A stretch of 64,000 nt of DNA, taken from the NCBI GenBank assembly GCA_015179045.1, contig WHUZ01000008.1:310001-374000 (forward strand), given 5' to 3'. This document shows positions 42,811-54,552 of this stretch, in pieces. A model generated the notes under the pieces. That model was not told the origin of the DNA, did not search any database, and worked only from the letters and a program-made list of their open reading frames with translations. Origin of the DNA: Kalaharituber pfeilii (taxonomy: Eukaryota; Ascomycota; Pezizomycetes; Pezizales; Pezizaceae). Numbering within the stretch: position 1 is the stretch's first letter; each line of letters begins with the position of its first letter. The translations under genes and the position numbers were made by a program.

Positions 42811-42988
42811 AGTGTAATGCCTCCAGCCCGCCCGGCAACCTCCTTCTCCATACTCTACAACCTTTCCCATATGTGTGACCCCGTTTCCTCCGCGTCTCCG
42901 CATCAGTCAACTCAGGTGGATATCCCCAGCCTCTCTGGGTAGGCCCGTGACAGCGCCTAGTCATGCGACCTCTCAAGCCATGGTGGTC

Positions 42989-43055
42989 GCCCTGCCATGG
43001 CGAACAGCTACAAGCGGGGTCACGTGAAATAAAAAAAAAAAAAAAAAAAAAAAAA
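42989..43055 (+). mobile_element. Tail-B micro-retroposon, 67 bp
   Basis: Flanked by AAGCCATGGTGGTC (42975-42988 and 43056-43069), 14 of 14. Confidence 0.9.
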
Positions 43056-43095
43056 AAGCCATGGTGGTCTCTTGCCAAGGCCACTCAACACCTCC

Positions 43096-43152
43096 CTTTT
43101 TTTTAAAAAAAATCAAATCACGTAACCTCGCTTGCAGCTGTTCCAATTGCTT
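43096..43152 (-). mobile_element. Partial tail-B copy
   Basis: CACGTAACCTCGCTTGCAGC TGTTCC after a T/A run; truncated before CCATGGCAGGG. No duplication recognised. Confidence 0.5.
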
Positions 43153-43415
43153 CATCATCTTCCTGATCCGGACCTTATTTGTTCCTGCACGACACTACCA
43201 AGATATCGGTAAAATGATGTCCATCTCAACCCGTTCGATGCACGTTGCTAAGTGTGTCGGAGAGCGATCAGGCTGAAACGAAGGCTCAGTTCGGTTCCCT
43301 CCTCTTACGACAGGACGCCTTGTCTCTTCTCCCTGCCATAGGCTTCGTAGCGTCCATGCGGAGTTATGTTACCAACCAAAAAAAAAAACTCTCTCTTCCG
43401 CGTCTTCCTCCTCTC

Positions 43416-44092
43416 CTACTCCTCCTCCTCCTCGTCCTCATCCGTGTCTTCCTCAGTCTCCGAGTTATCGTCGTCATCTCCTTCGCCGGCGTTATTGTCG
43501 AAATTGGTGCTGGTGAAATGGAGGAAACTAGTGGTGACCTTGAAGCCGGTCTTGTCTGCTTTTGGCGCTTGAGGAGTGGTGATGACTCTCCGAGTCTCTG
43601 CGCCGCTGATGGATCTTGATGACCCGTTTGGTTGCGACTCGTGGGGAAAGCAATCTTCATCCCCTCTGGTGTAGCTGTAGCTGGTGCCGGTGGCGTGCGA
43701 CTCACAGCAGGGAAAGTTACTATTGAAACTTCGTACTCCGACAGACCATTCTTGCACTGCTGCATGTTCGAGTCATCATCCACCTTCACCGCGGCCTCTT
43801 CCTCCGTCTCGTTCTTTCTCGCTTCCCACATCTCGGAGTCGCCGTCCGCAGTCTGAGAAGGCGAGGTCGCGAAAACGCGATCTTCGACAGGCGGGAAGAG
43901 AGGCACCGAAACAGCACCGGGATCGGACATGTCGATGTCCCGGAGGGTTGACAAAGTCGAATGGATATCTTCTCGGACGTCCATTTCGTTGTCGCTCGCG
44001 TCAGCAGGCTGTTCAAACTGGTCAACGTCCAGTTCCATGACGTCAACCACAAACGGCTGCTCTCCCTGACGCTGGGGCTGCTGCCATGCCAT
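43416..44092 (-). CDS. Acidic hypothetical protein, frame uncertain at C-terminus
   Basis: The ATG at 44092 starts MAWQQPQRQGEQPFVVDVME and continues DVDQFEQPADASDNEMDVRE...; the whole first 150 residues are rich in Asp/Glu. That frame stays open to 43364, but near 43620 a neighbouring frame reads more naturally (RSISGAETRRVITTPQAPKA...) and ends in an acidic tail (GEGDDDDNSETEEDTDEDEE) at 43416. Either a one-base lesion or a small intron may connect them. No domain is recognised; composition suggests a nuclear or chromatin-associated protein, which is a guess. It is among the few non-repeat genes in 40-47 kb. Confidence 0.45.
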
Positions 44093-44768
44093 CGCGCGCA
44101 ATGCGAGTAGTGTCCCGCGGTGCCGCCTGCGCGCTGCTGCCCTCCCTCCACGGACCCAGGACCGGAGAATTGTTGCCCCGATCGCAACCCTGTATCCGGA
44201 TTCGGTTCTCTTTGAGATCAAATCAAACGTCAGCACCAAAGCAGGAGGACGAGGACAGATATGCAGTGGGGCAATGGGAAGGCGAAGGATTCATACTCGT
44301 CGCTTGACATGTCGGAACTCGTTCTTTGGTGGTGGCACATTCATTTCCATCCCTGCGTCGGCTTCAAACCCTGCGTGTAGCCGTTTCCTTGGGCCCTGCA
44401 TTGTCGGTTCCGAAGCTCCAACGCCGCTCATGCAAATGTCTCCCAAGGCCCAACGTCTGAATGAACGTATTTATATATGAACACTGTATTCTAGTTCCTC
44501 TGTACAGAGGACGTGTATCTCGGGACTGGGGCGTCCATGGGTAATAATCACAGCTTCAGTGAGGGTCTTTGCACATACCCTTCGGAGTTCGACCCACGCA
44601 TGTTTTCATATGCACTGGGATATAGTTCTTGTCGCTCTTCCCATGGAGTACCGGCGCGAAAATTGCCTTGAACCATCTGCTCCAAGAGAAATGCATATGG
44701 CTTCTGGCACGCCCGACGTCTGCAGGTTTTAGGTAGTAGGACGAAGACTAAAGGGCGCTGCTGGAGGC
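44093..44768. other. Intergenic, no gene recognised
   Basis: Upstream region of the acidic protein gene; no supported frame. Confidence 0.35.
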
Positions 44769-44781
44769 GAGCCAAACGAGG

Positions 44782-45093
44782 TCAGGTTTTAGTGCGCTGT
44801 GCGATTTACCGACCCGGGTCGGGGAAAATTTGCAGGTTGCGAAGGTGTGGAGGAAACTGCGAAATTTGCCGTCGAAGTGTGGAGAAGAGGGGAGAGGGGA
44901 GAGGGGGAGATATATAGTGGAGCCTCCCTGAGGCAGAAACCGGAAGGACCGTCCGGAGGTTTCTGGATTCAGGTCTTAGAAGTAGATAGAAATTTCTTTG
45001 TTTGTTAAGCCTGTCTCGGGCTTCGAGGGCTTGCCCAGGGACCCTGCCATGGCTTGGCGCTGCAAGCGCGGTTATGTGATTAAAAAAAAAAAA
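44782..45093 (+). mobile_element. SINE-like element, 312 bp, tail B
   Basis: Flanked by GAGCCAAACGAGG / GAGCGAAACGAGG (44769-44781 and 45094-45106; 12 of 13). After a short leader it has TACCGACCCGGGTCGG, a body with CCGTCCGGAGGTTTCTGG, and a tail-B variant (GACCCTGCCATGGCTTGGCG...GGTTATGTGATT) plus poly(A). No coding capacity. A second copy with the same CCGACCCGGGTCGG start is at 27458-27755. I cannot see clear pol III A and B boxes. Confidence 0.7.
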
Positions 45094-45106
45094 GAGCGAA
45101 ACGAGG

Positions 45107-47246
45107 ATGAACAGAGGAGATGGTTGGAGGTAAAGGAGGACAAACATGGAATCCAGGCGCCAACCAAGGAACATATCCGGGAGCTATGTGACTAGAAACA
45201 TCTAGATTATTGTGCTCCATAAGGAGCGATTTTCGCTCTTGCGCCACTGCAGTAAAGGGTTCTTTCAGATTCGAGGAAGTTAATCTTTATGGTGGCAAAG
45301 GATAGAACGACTGATTATGGAATATTTGTCTCCTAAAATGTAAAGTACTATGTGAAAGCATCAACTCGTTGAAGTAGTGCTTGAGTTCCATAGAATATAT
45401 GAGCAGTGAATCGTCGGCGAACTAGGAACAGAGCAATCAAAAGTATCCGAGAGTTAAAAGTCAATCGCTGCGGAGCCTGAGAACAGTGTCGGGAGGGTCC
45501 ATTTAAATACTCTCTAGCCAAGAAAAACGAGAATGAGCGGATTTAGCGGTGTGACGGCAGCACATTTTGTGCGTCTAGGCGGTGGAGCGTGAATCAGGTT
45601 ATCCCGCAAGGCCAACACTGCCATCAGCGCTGGAATCTGAAACGTACGGTTTAGAGATTGAGTTCCTGCGAACACACACATTGCAGTATGTTGCTAGTAC
45701 CAATCTGAGCAATGCAAGTGCAATATAGTAAGGATAGTCTGGGGATATGGGAGGCGGAGTGAACTGGGGACAAAATGGTGCTACCACACTATATAACAGT
45801 TGGGTTGGTATAACGGACAGCGAAACCACGTCGCCTCGACAAATGAGCGGTTGAATTACAGCGGACTTGAGCCTAAGCACTTCACAAGGGAGTGGAGCGT
45901 TGAGCCTTGTAAAATACCTCGATGCTGTAGTCGCGAAGTTGACACACATTGGTGTTTCTATGGCAACGTTGTGCAGAAGATCGAAAGGGTGGATGGTAAC
46001 GCCTTCACTGCCATGGCGAATAGCTGCAAGGGAAAAAAGTTGTCACGTGACATCGCTCTTTTTCTCCCACTGCAGCGTAGCTCACTGGCAGCGTTCAACG
46101 CATTCCACTGAAGACTCTCTCCATGAACATCCTAGTCCCAGGGTTCACAGTCAGAATCCCAAACTGCATGGGCCAAATCTTCAAGCCCATTCGTATTAGC
46201 ACCGGTACAGTACATGATCGGCTCCGAGCACCTTGTTTCCCCAATCATGACCTTCTTGATATTTTCAGTGGAAATCGATGCGGCGGGCCCCAGATCACAT
46301 CCCACATCGTCAGAACGCGGCTATCGGAGTAAGGAAATAGTTAGGGCAGGCAGAGAAACGCTCAAAGTAATGAGGACAATTTGAAGCTATACTCTCACCC
46401 TACAGCAAGAGTGACAAACGACTTGCAATGATACGGGTCAGGAAAGGAGGTTTGTAAAAGCCACGCGCCGCAGCAATGCGATTTCGAAATGCTAGAGGAG
46501 GTAGAAAAGGTATGTGATAAGGTAGTACACTAATCGTTAATGTATTCCACAGAAACGTGGGATGCCAAGTCAATTGACGTTTTTCATAATCTCACAGCAT
46601 GGAATAGGAATAAGATTGCTCTCAATGGAAGTTGTGTGGCACTAGATATCCTTTCCGATTAATCTCACAGTGTGATCAAGTTACTATGTGCACGTGATAA
46701 TGCGAATGCTTTATGGTTCCCCTGTGTGGAGGACCCGATATGACGGTAACGGGTCAGAACGCAGCAAGGCGTTAGCAGTAGCTCCCCCCTTTTTCCTTCT
46801 TGCATTTTTTTTGTCCCCGCCCACACATGATATATCCGGCACCTTCCTACTCCATCATATTCCCATATCTTGGTTCTTCCTTGAACAAAATGTTCATTTA
46901 CGCATTCCGTCCCCCAAAACAGACATACTCAGATAACAACCATACACGACAAAATCCAAAAAAAGAAGGAAATAGTTGAACGAAGGATAAAAAAGAAAAG
47001 CAAAGAAAGGAAATCAATGTGCCTTAGATACTTCTAGAGTGGCTTGATATTCCGCATAGTAAATGGGTGAAGTAAAGGGATACAAGAAGGATTTACAATC
47101 CTCGGCAGGAAAAACATGCAAGGCCGGGAAAGGGGCTATCTCGGCCATTCCGATGCTGAGTCGTGTACCGGTTTCAATCATTGGGGGCTTCCGCCCCATC
47201 CTACAAAGCCCTCACATCAGCACCATCATCCCTATCCACAAGGGAC
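45107..47246. other. Intergenic, one degraded tail-B copy
   Basis: A degraded tail B is visible at 46008-46056 (ACTGCCATGGCGAATAGCTG...TCACGTGAC) with an internal insertion. No gene is supported; several 60-110 residue frames lack motifs. The part next to 47247 is 3' flank of the glucanase gene. Confidence 0.4.
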
Positions 47247-49714
47247 TTAAAACTCACCTGCCGCCAAAGCCAATCCCCAAGCCCTACTCAACCCTCCGTC
47301 CAGCCACTCGTCTGTCCACCTCCCGCTCTCGCCCGCAAAGAACCCCCACGCTCCCCTCGGATCCCAGCAAGCCCTGCTTGCCCACAAAATCCCTCTCCAC
47401 CCACCCTGCACGGCGTCCACTGCCCCATTCCCAAAGCAGCTTTCCCACTCTTCCCTCGCCCATGAATCGCGTCTGATCCATTTGCTAATCGGAGTTGTCG
47501 GCAGCATGTGTATACCGTGAATGTACTCTCTGTTCATGCCGAAATACGTCGCGTGGTCAACCTTATTCTCAAACAAAATCCCCGTAACATAATTCCCCAA
47601 GAATCTCTTTGGATGGTTCCCGGTCTTGGTTCTTCCGTCCATCAGGAAGTAGCTATTCATTGCGCCCCTCAAGATGCCCAACATCAGCAAGCCCAAATCC
47701 CGCACTTGCAACTGCCCCGACTCAGTCCCCCATAGATGCAGCGCATACGCGAAGTTTGTGTCTTCGCTCGACGACTCTTGGTCCTTGCCGTCTGCGGAGG
47801 GAAAGAGACCTTTAGCCCAGGAGTGCCCGTGGAAAAAGTCGAATGCGCGCATGGGCGGGAAGTGGGGGTCTTGGTGGCCGTGGGGAGGGTTGGCGGTATC
47901 GCGGACGAGAGTGTTTACGTAGGCACGGTTTGCGGTCAGCCAGGTGGTACTGTTATGAAGGGTGCGTTGAAGGCGCACGATGGCGGCGGCGGTATAGATG
48001 AAGTAACCCTAGTGTTTTGCATTAGTTGTCGTTCCTCCTTGCGAAGACAGAGATGGATGGCACTGTGGGGAAGAGAAACTGCCTACATAGTGAAAGTGGT
48101 GGTCATTATAATAGCTATTTCCAAAGTCGATACCTGGATCGCCTGTTGCCCAGGACGCTTCGGAGCAAAGGCCTTTCCATTCCTCTATGTAGATATGTAC
48201 GGATAAGCACCTTGTTCCAAGTCAGGTCATCCGGGGTACGGTAACATTACCATCATAGACGAGCTTGAACTTTTGTCTATTTTCCGTGAATCTCGACATC
48301 GCACAAATCAACTTCTCCAAAGCCTGCTTCGCCAGTGCATGGTCGGCGACGATATCTGCTGCCACCAATGCAATTTGTGCATATTTCGCCAGCGCCTATC
48401 GAATAGTCAGCATTTACTGTCGCAATCCACCAAATGTGCTTGAGGATCCACCTTTCCCGCAAAGTACATACTATCCAAATTACTCTGCCCTTCCACGTCT
48501 TGCCTAACCTCCTGCTCCACTACCTCTTTGATCTTTGCAAGTGCTGTCGCCGTCATAATCTCCCTGGGTCCCGCATGCCATCCGATCCACGCTGGCACCT
48601 GCTCGCTCAGATACCAAGTACTACTCACTACCGCCGTCATGACTCCCTTCGTTGTGCTGCGTAACCATAGATGCCTTCTGCGCGCAGCCGTATCGGGAAG
48701 GAAGCTATCCACGTGATGCGGAAGCGCATACATGAGCGGCGCACCGGCGTTATTTTCTCCAGTGACGCCAAAATGGAAGGAGTAATTTCCAATGTAGTAG
48801 TTGAAATCCAATCCTCCAGCAAGGGTGACTTCAGTGACGAACGCTCCCGCTGTATCGTCCAAGGTCCTCTCCGCGTCGTTTCCTTCACCAACTTTCGTGA
48901 TTTGGATTACTCCCGAATATGGTCCCGACCGAGCCTGGATACGGCCATTGTTAGCGCACACGAGGTCCAGAGGCCCGCTTCCGAATGCATAGATCAGCCA
49001 CACATGGCCGTCTTCCAGGATGACTTTCCACTTTTGAATTCCATGTCGCGGAGGATGGCATGGAATCAATTGCCGGTACATGACTCCCGAATCAATAGTT
49101 GGGGTTAGATGGTTATATTGACCTGTAACGAAGCCCATTCCCTGAGTTAGAGGGAAGGTGATACTTCCATTATTAGCATTCAAATGGAGATTCACTGCAT
49201 GGTTTGTGACACCGTCAAGCGTGATTGTAGTATTTCCATGCAGCTCCAAGGCCCCCAATTGCATGCTTCTAATCCCAATCGGCGAAAAATAGTACTGAAC
49301 TGGGTCCTTATTCGGGTCTGGCCCCAGCGTAAATTTGTCCTCTTCAACATGGCTGACTGCCAGACCATATGAACGTGGGTCCTTGTGGACCCACAGCATA
49401 TACGGCAGTGTCCAGACGCCATCCGTTTGGCCACCCAGAAAAAGGTTGCTGTACCATTTGTTTGTTGGGATCGGATAGCCGTATGGATTGAAAACGGCCT
49501 TGCTGGAGACGGGGTGGCTGCGCTTGCGCGGGAAGATGGACAGCGGTGGCGCCGTTTCAATTGTGGTTTCAAAAATGCTCATGTTTGTGAATGAGCGGGG
49601 AGCTACGTTTGAGTTGACAATCGTAATAAAGGAGAGCAGGAGAAGAGTGAGGTACGGAAAGGCGAGGCCACTGTTTCCTGCAGCGAAGCATTTTTGAATT
49701 AGCTTTGGCGCCAT
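47247..49714 (-). CDS. GH81 endo-1,3-beta-glucanase
   Basis: Four exons: 49714-48452, 48395-48251, 48184-48087, 48008-47247, all GT-AG introns of 56, 66 and 78 bp; 755 residues, normal for the family. The start at 49714 (MAPKLIQKCF) gives a hydrophobic segment LAFPYLTLLLLSFITIV near residues 19-35, a signal peptide or anchor; an in-frame ATG at 50017 is possible but less typical. GH81 signatures: NPYGYPIPTNKWYSNLFLGG, NLDSMYFAGK at the end of exon 1, DFGNSYYNDHHFHY|GYF across intron 3, and the catalytic region MRAFDFFHGHSWAKGLFPSA then DGKDQESSSEDTNFAYAL with its conserved acidic residues. The enzyme cleaves 1,3-beta-glucan internally, in wall remodelling or septum cleavage outside the membrane. 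The last codons are uncertain: a GTGAGT just before the stop could be a further intron. Confidence 0.9.
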
Positions 49715-50017
49715 GTGATAAGGACTCCAAGTAGAGATGTAACAAAGTGCCTGCAGGTAGCACAGAAAAGTGAAGGATCGTCGGGCGGCAGAGTAAGAAT
49801 AACTATACGAAGTAGTAATGAAAGACAGGATGTAGGTAGCCGCGACAACAGGATGAGCCGCACGCCTGGATATTGCCCTTAAGTATTCATTTAGAGGGGC
49901 CTCCGTATTCCAGCAAAGGCTTGTACGGAGGCTCATGAAAGTGATGAGATGCAAGATGGTAAATGTTATCTTGAAGTGCAATGCCCACTCTTCAATTCTT
50001 CGTCTGCGATATGACAT

Positions 50018-50901
50018 TTTCGTCGAGCATCTCTAGCTTTGGTTTCGTTCAAGCAAGTGATGTCCTCACATGAGGTACAAAACTGATGTGGATAAGCACT
50101 CAGCTGCAGGCTGAACCCATGCGGATGGTTTCAAGGAGCGCATAACCAGAGATACAGGTCAACGAATGTTATACGCATGTCCCCGACCCCAGTGCAGATG
50201 TAGTACGTTCAGCTCGTCACGACATCGCGATGGAATGCCAACCAAGACACGCGCGGAATGAGGCACTTTGTCCCCGCACCCGTGTCATAACCGCGATGTT
50301 GTCGTGTGTCCTCGGTCAGAATTAAACAAGAAGGAGACATTGCGTGGGCCGAGTGAAACCGCTAAGACTGGGGTATCGTACCAAACGTACCAACGTCAAT
50401 GAGATGAAATTGTTGTTTTACCTGAATGAGAATAGTTAGTATGAGCCTGATCTGTGGCAATTAACTCAGCACCTACCGCAGTGAACGCGAATAAAAAGAA
50501 GCTACTGGAATAGGTGTTTCGATGAATACGCTTTCTGGGAAATCTTTAAAGGGCAGCACAGTTTCTGCAGAAGTCTGCCGAAGCTGAAAGATCGTGTGTT
50601 GGGTGATGTTTTGTCTTGGCGCTTGCGTAACGCCAAGATCTTGGCTCTTGAACCCAGCGCCAAGAGTTATTCGCTCTGCGAGTGACGAAAGGTAAGTACT
50701 CTATCTACGCGCATCATAACTCACTCAGCTGGCCAAATGCTGTTTGAACCAGCGATCAATTATTATATTCGCTCACCTCAATTTTAGACCCTTGAATGTG
50801 CACTCTCTGTCATGATCTCGATTCACGTGCTCCTTCACGTATGACTAGCTTACATGATATCAATGTGATTCTGTTGCCAGAGTACTCGGGGGTGCCAGAA
50901 A
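50018..50901. other. Intergenic, no gene recognised
   Basis: Short palindromes built on CTTGGCGC/GCGCCAAG occur near 50620-50690. No supported gene. Confidence 0.35.
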
Positions 50902-51519
50902 GTCTGGCGAAATATGCAGCGCCAAGGTACTCACGTGCAGTTCCTTGTTACGTACCCAGCTACTATGGAGCACGAAAACATGACAGTTTAGTGGCTGGCG
51001 AACTTTTTATATGAGGAACCATACAATTTTTCCGAACATGCAACCACCGCAACCACACAACCATCAAAAAACTTTCACACCCAAAATTCTGTAGAATCAT
51101 ATACCTGGAAAGAAAAAAAGCTAACCACCAGAGTCTACTCTTGCAATTGTAAGATGTAAATATACATTGTATAATATATATAATACCAGACATAGAAAAT
51201 TAATAAGGCGTTGCGTCAAGCTAGGACAGTGGAAGTGGTCTATCCAGCGGCAAGCTATCTAGCTTATGGAGGGACTATTAAACTAGTAGGAAACTATAGC
51301 TGTCAAGCTGGAAATATAATTGAAGGGCTATTGAGTTGTTGAAGAGTGGTTATCTCATTGTATAATCCATTGTTTATTTAATTATTTATTTATTGTAGCA
51401 CCTCTGCTTAACTGGCGACTACTCGACACGTACTAATTTTGAGCCCACCACAAGTGGAGTTCTCAGAGGTACCTTTGCCGCTGCACGTGAGTACCTTGGC
51501 GCTGCATAATTCGCCAGAC
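50902..51519. repeat. Inverted repeat pair, 39-bp arms
   Basis: GTCTGGCGAAATATGCAGCG...TCACGTGCAG at 50902-50940 and its complement at 51481-51519, 38 of 39 matching. 540 bp between. No target duplication recognised, no transposase; may be a MITE or a rearranged pair. Confidence 0.65.
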
Positions 51520-51792
51520 AGCAGCTAGTCAGAAAGCTTGGCATTAGCCCGGAATAGGAAATTATAACCCTTCCGATCCATGCGTACCATCTTTGATCGG
51601 AAGTCACGTCTTTGGCTCTCATCCCGAAATATTGAGGCTGTTTTACGCCGGGACATCCTCCTGGAGAACATCTAAGCCTCCGAACATCCTCCCCAGCTAA
51701 AGTATTGAAAAACCTGTCTTGATGGATATAATCGAACTTGTCTAATTGGATAGATGTCCATATTGCCTCATATGGTATCCACTAAACAGAGG

Positions 51793-51839
51793 TTTTTTTA
51801 ATATCATTACTCGCTTGCCGCCCTAATGGCTATGGTGAG
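51793..51839 (-). mobile_element. Tail-A micro-retroposon, 47 bp
   Basis: Flanked by AAACAGAGG (51784-51792 and 51840-51848). T-run only seven long. Confidence 0.7.
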
Positions 51840-51848
51840 AAACAGAGG

Positions 51849-52408
51849 CTTTTTAGCAGATGGTATATATAGCCTGAGTGTCAATACATGTAGAATATGA
51901 ATGCGTAAAATGAATAACAAGGCAAGATCATCTCGTCTTCCTTTTTTTGGTTCAGTGCTTGTACGCAGCCTTGCTGGAATGTGACGAGAGGGTGGCTACC
52001 GTAAGCGCGTCAAAGAAACTGCTTAGTACAATTCTTATTGATTACAGCAGGCATCCCGTGCATTCTGGGCATTACTTGGGGAGGGTTTCCGACACTACAG
52101 TGCGGGAAGATTTTTTGCGCATGGACATGTGCTTAGCAGTAGATGTGGGGAACACGCCGGAAAACGGAGCAGGTGAGAAATATTGGATATGTGGATGGAT
52201 ATATAGACGTTCTTTACAGTAAATCTTACAGCTTAATTTTACACTTGCCCTCACCTACCTGACTTGTCACCATTGAAAGGTCAATTGCATGTTGGCTATG
52301 CATGGCAGCAGCATGGAGTGAAGTGGCACCTCTAGCAGTGATTGTAAGCTCGCGCTCGTTCCGCCAGTTTCCACTATATATTATTTCGATACATCAGACA
52401 CCGTAAGA
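51849..52408. other. Spacer, no supported gene
   Basis: A 91-residue frame at 51947-52222 has no motif support. Confidence 0.35.
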
Positions 52409-52416
52409 CGATCGGT

Positions 52417-52707
52417 TAGTGAGCGGCACGAGCCGAGCCAGCTCGAGCTCAAACGAGCCAAGATCATGCTAGTGTTTTTCTTGCCAGCTCGCTAAAATGC
52501 TTAGCCAGTGCAAGGTTTCATAAACTGTAAATACCTAATATAGTAATAATTAGAGACTTGGAGCTCATTCTGACCTACCAACAACTTCGAAATGCACAAT
52601 TTAGCTGATAGTAGTGAGAAAGATGAAAATTTTGCTTAGTTTAGTTTAGTTTGTCAATATTATATATATAATCAATCTAGGCTCGAGCTAGCTCGTGCCG
52701 CTCACTA
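52417..52707. mobile_element. hAT-type MITE, 291 bp
   Basis: Same ends as 23650-24009, flanked by CGATCGGT (52409-52416 and 52708-52715). Interior is in reverse orientation relative to the other copy and lacks about 70 bp. Confidence 0.85.
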
Positions 52708-52751
52708 CGATCGGTTACTTCTAATTTCCAACTACCTCCTATGTATGTAAT

Positions 52752-52815
52752 CTCCACATAGACCTCAGGGCGGCACGCGAGTAATGATATAAAAAAAAAA
52801 AAAAAAAAAAAAAAC
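52752..52815 (+). mobile_element. Tail-A micro-retroposon
   Basis: CATAGACCTCAGGGCGGCAC GCGAGTAATGATAT plus poly(A). No duplication recognised. Confidence 0.65.
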
Positions 52816-53102
52816 TGCAAGACGATGTCGACGGAAGTGGATACTATTGCACTACCGCCTATTGACTGACCTGTGCGGTGGAAAATTGGCGCAACGAAAG
52901 GCGTGTGTGAGTATGAATGCAAGATGAAGAAGAGATGCTTGCAATTAATTGTTATAACTAACGTAGGTACGAAAAAATGGGCATGATATATCAATAAATC
53001 TTCTCACCTGCCAAGTCCCCACGTGTCGCCAGTACCAAGCTTCTTGCATGAGCTTTCCCATTTCGATTCATAAATGTTCCTCCAAAGCACGAGCTGCTAT
53101 CT
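52816..53102. other. Spacer, no gene
   Basis: No supported feature. Confidence 0.35.
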
Positions 53103-53112
53103 GCCCTGCCAT

Positions 53113-53159
53113 GTCGAACGCTGCAAGCGGGGTTACGTGAAATAAAAAAAAAAAAAAAG
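53113..53159 (+). mobile_element. Tail-B micro-retroposon
   Basis: CCCTGCCATGTCGAACGCTG...TACGTGAAAT and poly(A); flanks GAGCTGCTATCT / GAGTTGCAATCT agree at 10 of 12, a possible aged duplication. Confidence 0.6.
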
Positions 53160-53474
53160 AGTTGCAATCTATCATACAAATCTGGACCTAAGGGATATCC
53201 CTTGTGATCAAAACGGGAGGGGCACTCTCCGCTCAGCGTCCCTTATAAGTGATAGTTTCATTTAATAGTCATGTATAGGAAGAAGATATTCCCCACTCGG
53301 TATCCAGCAAGCTTTCAAGCGAGAGAGGTCTGAGTTTTTTGACTACAGGCTACAGCCTAGTATAACTATATGTACAAGCTCATCTCGAGCTCGGCGAAGG
53401 TATTTGTAGAAACCCTTGTCAACGAGGGAAAATGCGGAAACAACTCAGTTCTTTCTCATCAGTAGAGCAAGCGT

Positions 53475-54219
53475 CAGTGTTCCCAACCGGCCAGGCCGTC
53501 CAGGCCGTCCAGGCTGGTCCAGGCCGGTCCAGGCCGCCAGGCCGCCCAGGCTGGTCCAGGCCGGTCCAGGCCATTCAGGCCGTTTAAGCAATTTCAGGGG
53601 CAGGAGGGCTGGTTATGAGGCTATTTCAGGGGCCACCTTCAGGTTACTTGGACACGGATTTAATATGAACCTTTCAATATTTTCGGATAACTATCTAGAC
53701 TTTGTTTTTTATTGAGCAGCGCTTTTCGCAGGTATTCAGGTAAGTCTTTTTTTTTTGTATCGCTTGACTATATACTAATTTCTTATTAGTACTGCAGGGA
53801 GACAGACATTCCAACCACCGGTTCTGGCGATGATGATTTCTTTAGTATTCTACTATTCTTCACTCTCCATAGTGCAGTTCAAGTTTTGATCTTGCATCGA
53901 CGATTCCCTGCAGTCCCATCTGATGCCGATATCGAGTCTTCTGGAATTTGGGTTACAAAAATCTGGTGCGACAACGTTGGATTTGACAGTATGGTGAAGC
54001 TGTGCATGGCTAATGGAAAGCGATACTGGCGGTGTAAAATCAGCAAGCAAAATCCTAAACATTAGAGTAGAATTTAGAGTACGTTCTGTATATAGCTACT
54101 GTATAACTTAACTCACACTGTAGCCTGAATGGCCTCAATGGCCTGGACCGGCCTGAATGGCCTGGACCGGCCTGGGCGGCCTGGGCCGGCCCAGGCCGGC
54201 CAGCCCGTTGGGAACACTG
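53475..54219 (+). mobile_element. hAT element with zinc-finger-like remnant, 745 bp
   Basis: Ends CAGTGTTCCCAACCGG / GCCCGTTGGGAACACTG, flanked by a perfect 8-bp duplication GCAAGCGT (53467-53474 and 54220-54227). GC-rich CCAGGCCGGTCC tandem repeats fill both subterminal regions. A short frame near 53910-54040 reads SSGIWVTKIWCDNVGF...GKRYWRCKI, which could be the BED-type start of a hAT transposase. Internally deleted, non-autonomous. Confidence 0.8.
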
Positions 54220-54428
54220 GCAAGCGTCAACTAGATTGTTTGAATGGCACTCTTCTTCCCATGATTAGGGTTCTTATAGTGTATAGCTACTGCTGGGCCT
54301 TTTGTCCCTGCTTGCACCTACTCGCCATGGCAGGGCACTGTTGGGCTTAGCCGGATTTGTGTATACATGCCTCAGAATTAAGGGGCTCTGCCCCCCCGTA
54401 GTCCCGAGATTGGGAAAATTCGCATGGT

Positions 54429-54465
<37 letters not shown>

Positions 54466-54540
54466 CACGTGACCCCGCATGCGGCTGTTCACCGTGGCAG
54501 GGCCCCTGGGTCTAAACGCTCAAAGCCCGGCGGCAGGCTT
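54429..54540 (-). mobile_element. Tail-B retroposon, 112 bp
   Basis: Flanked by AATTCGCATGGT (54417-54428 and 54541-54552). Longest stand-alone tail-B copy: on its strand it also includes CCTGCCGCCGGGCTTTGAGC upstream of CCCTGCCACGGTGAAC. Confidence 0.9.
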
Positions 54541-54552
54541 AATTCGCATGGT

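Noticed and set aside
43364..43415. C-terminal Arg-rich extension of the acidic protein (291-residue frame)
   Set aside because: It is the frame-shifted reading of a run of GAG/GAC codons; the acidic tail ending at 43416 is more natural, though this is a judgement of composition only.
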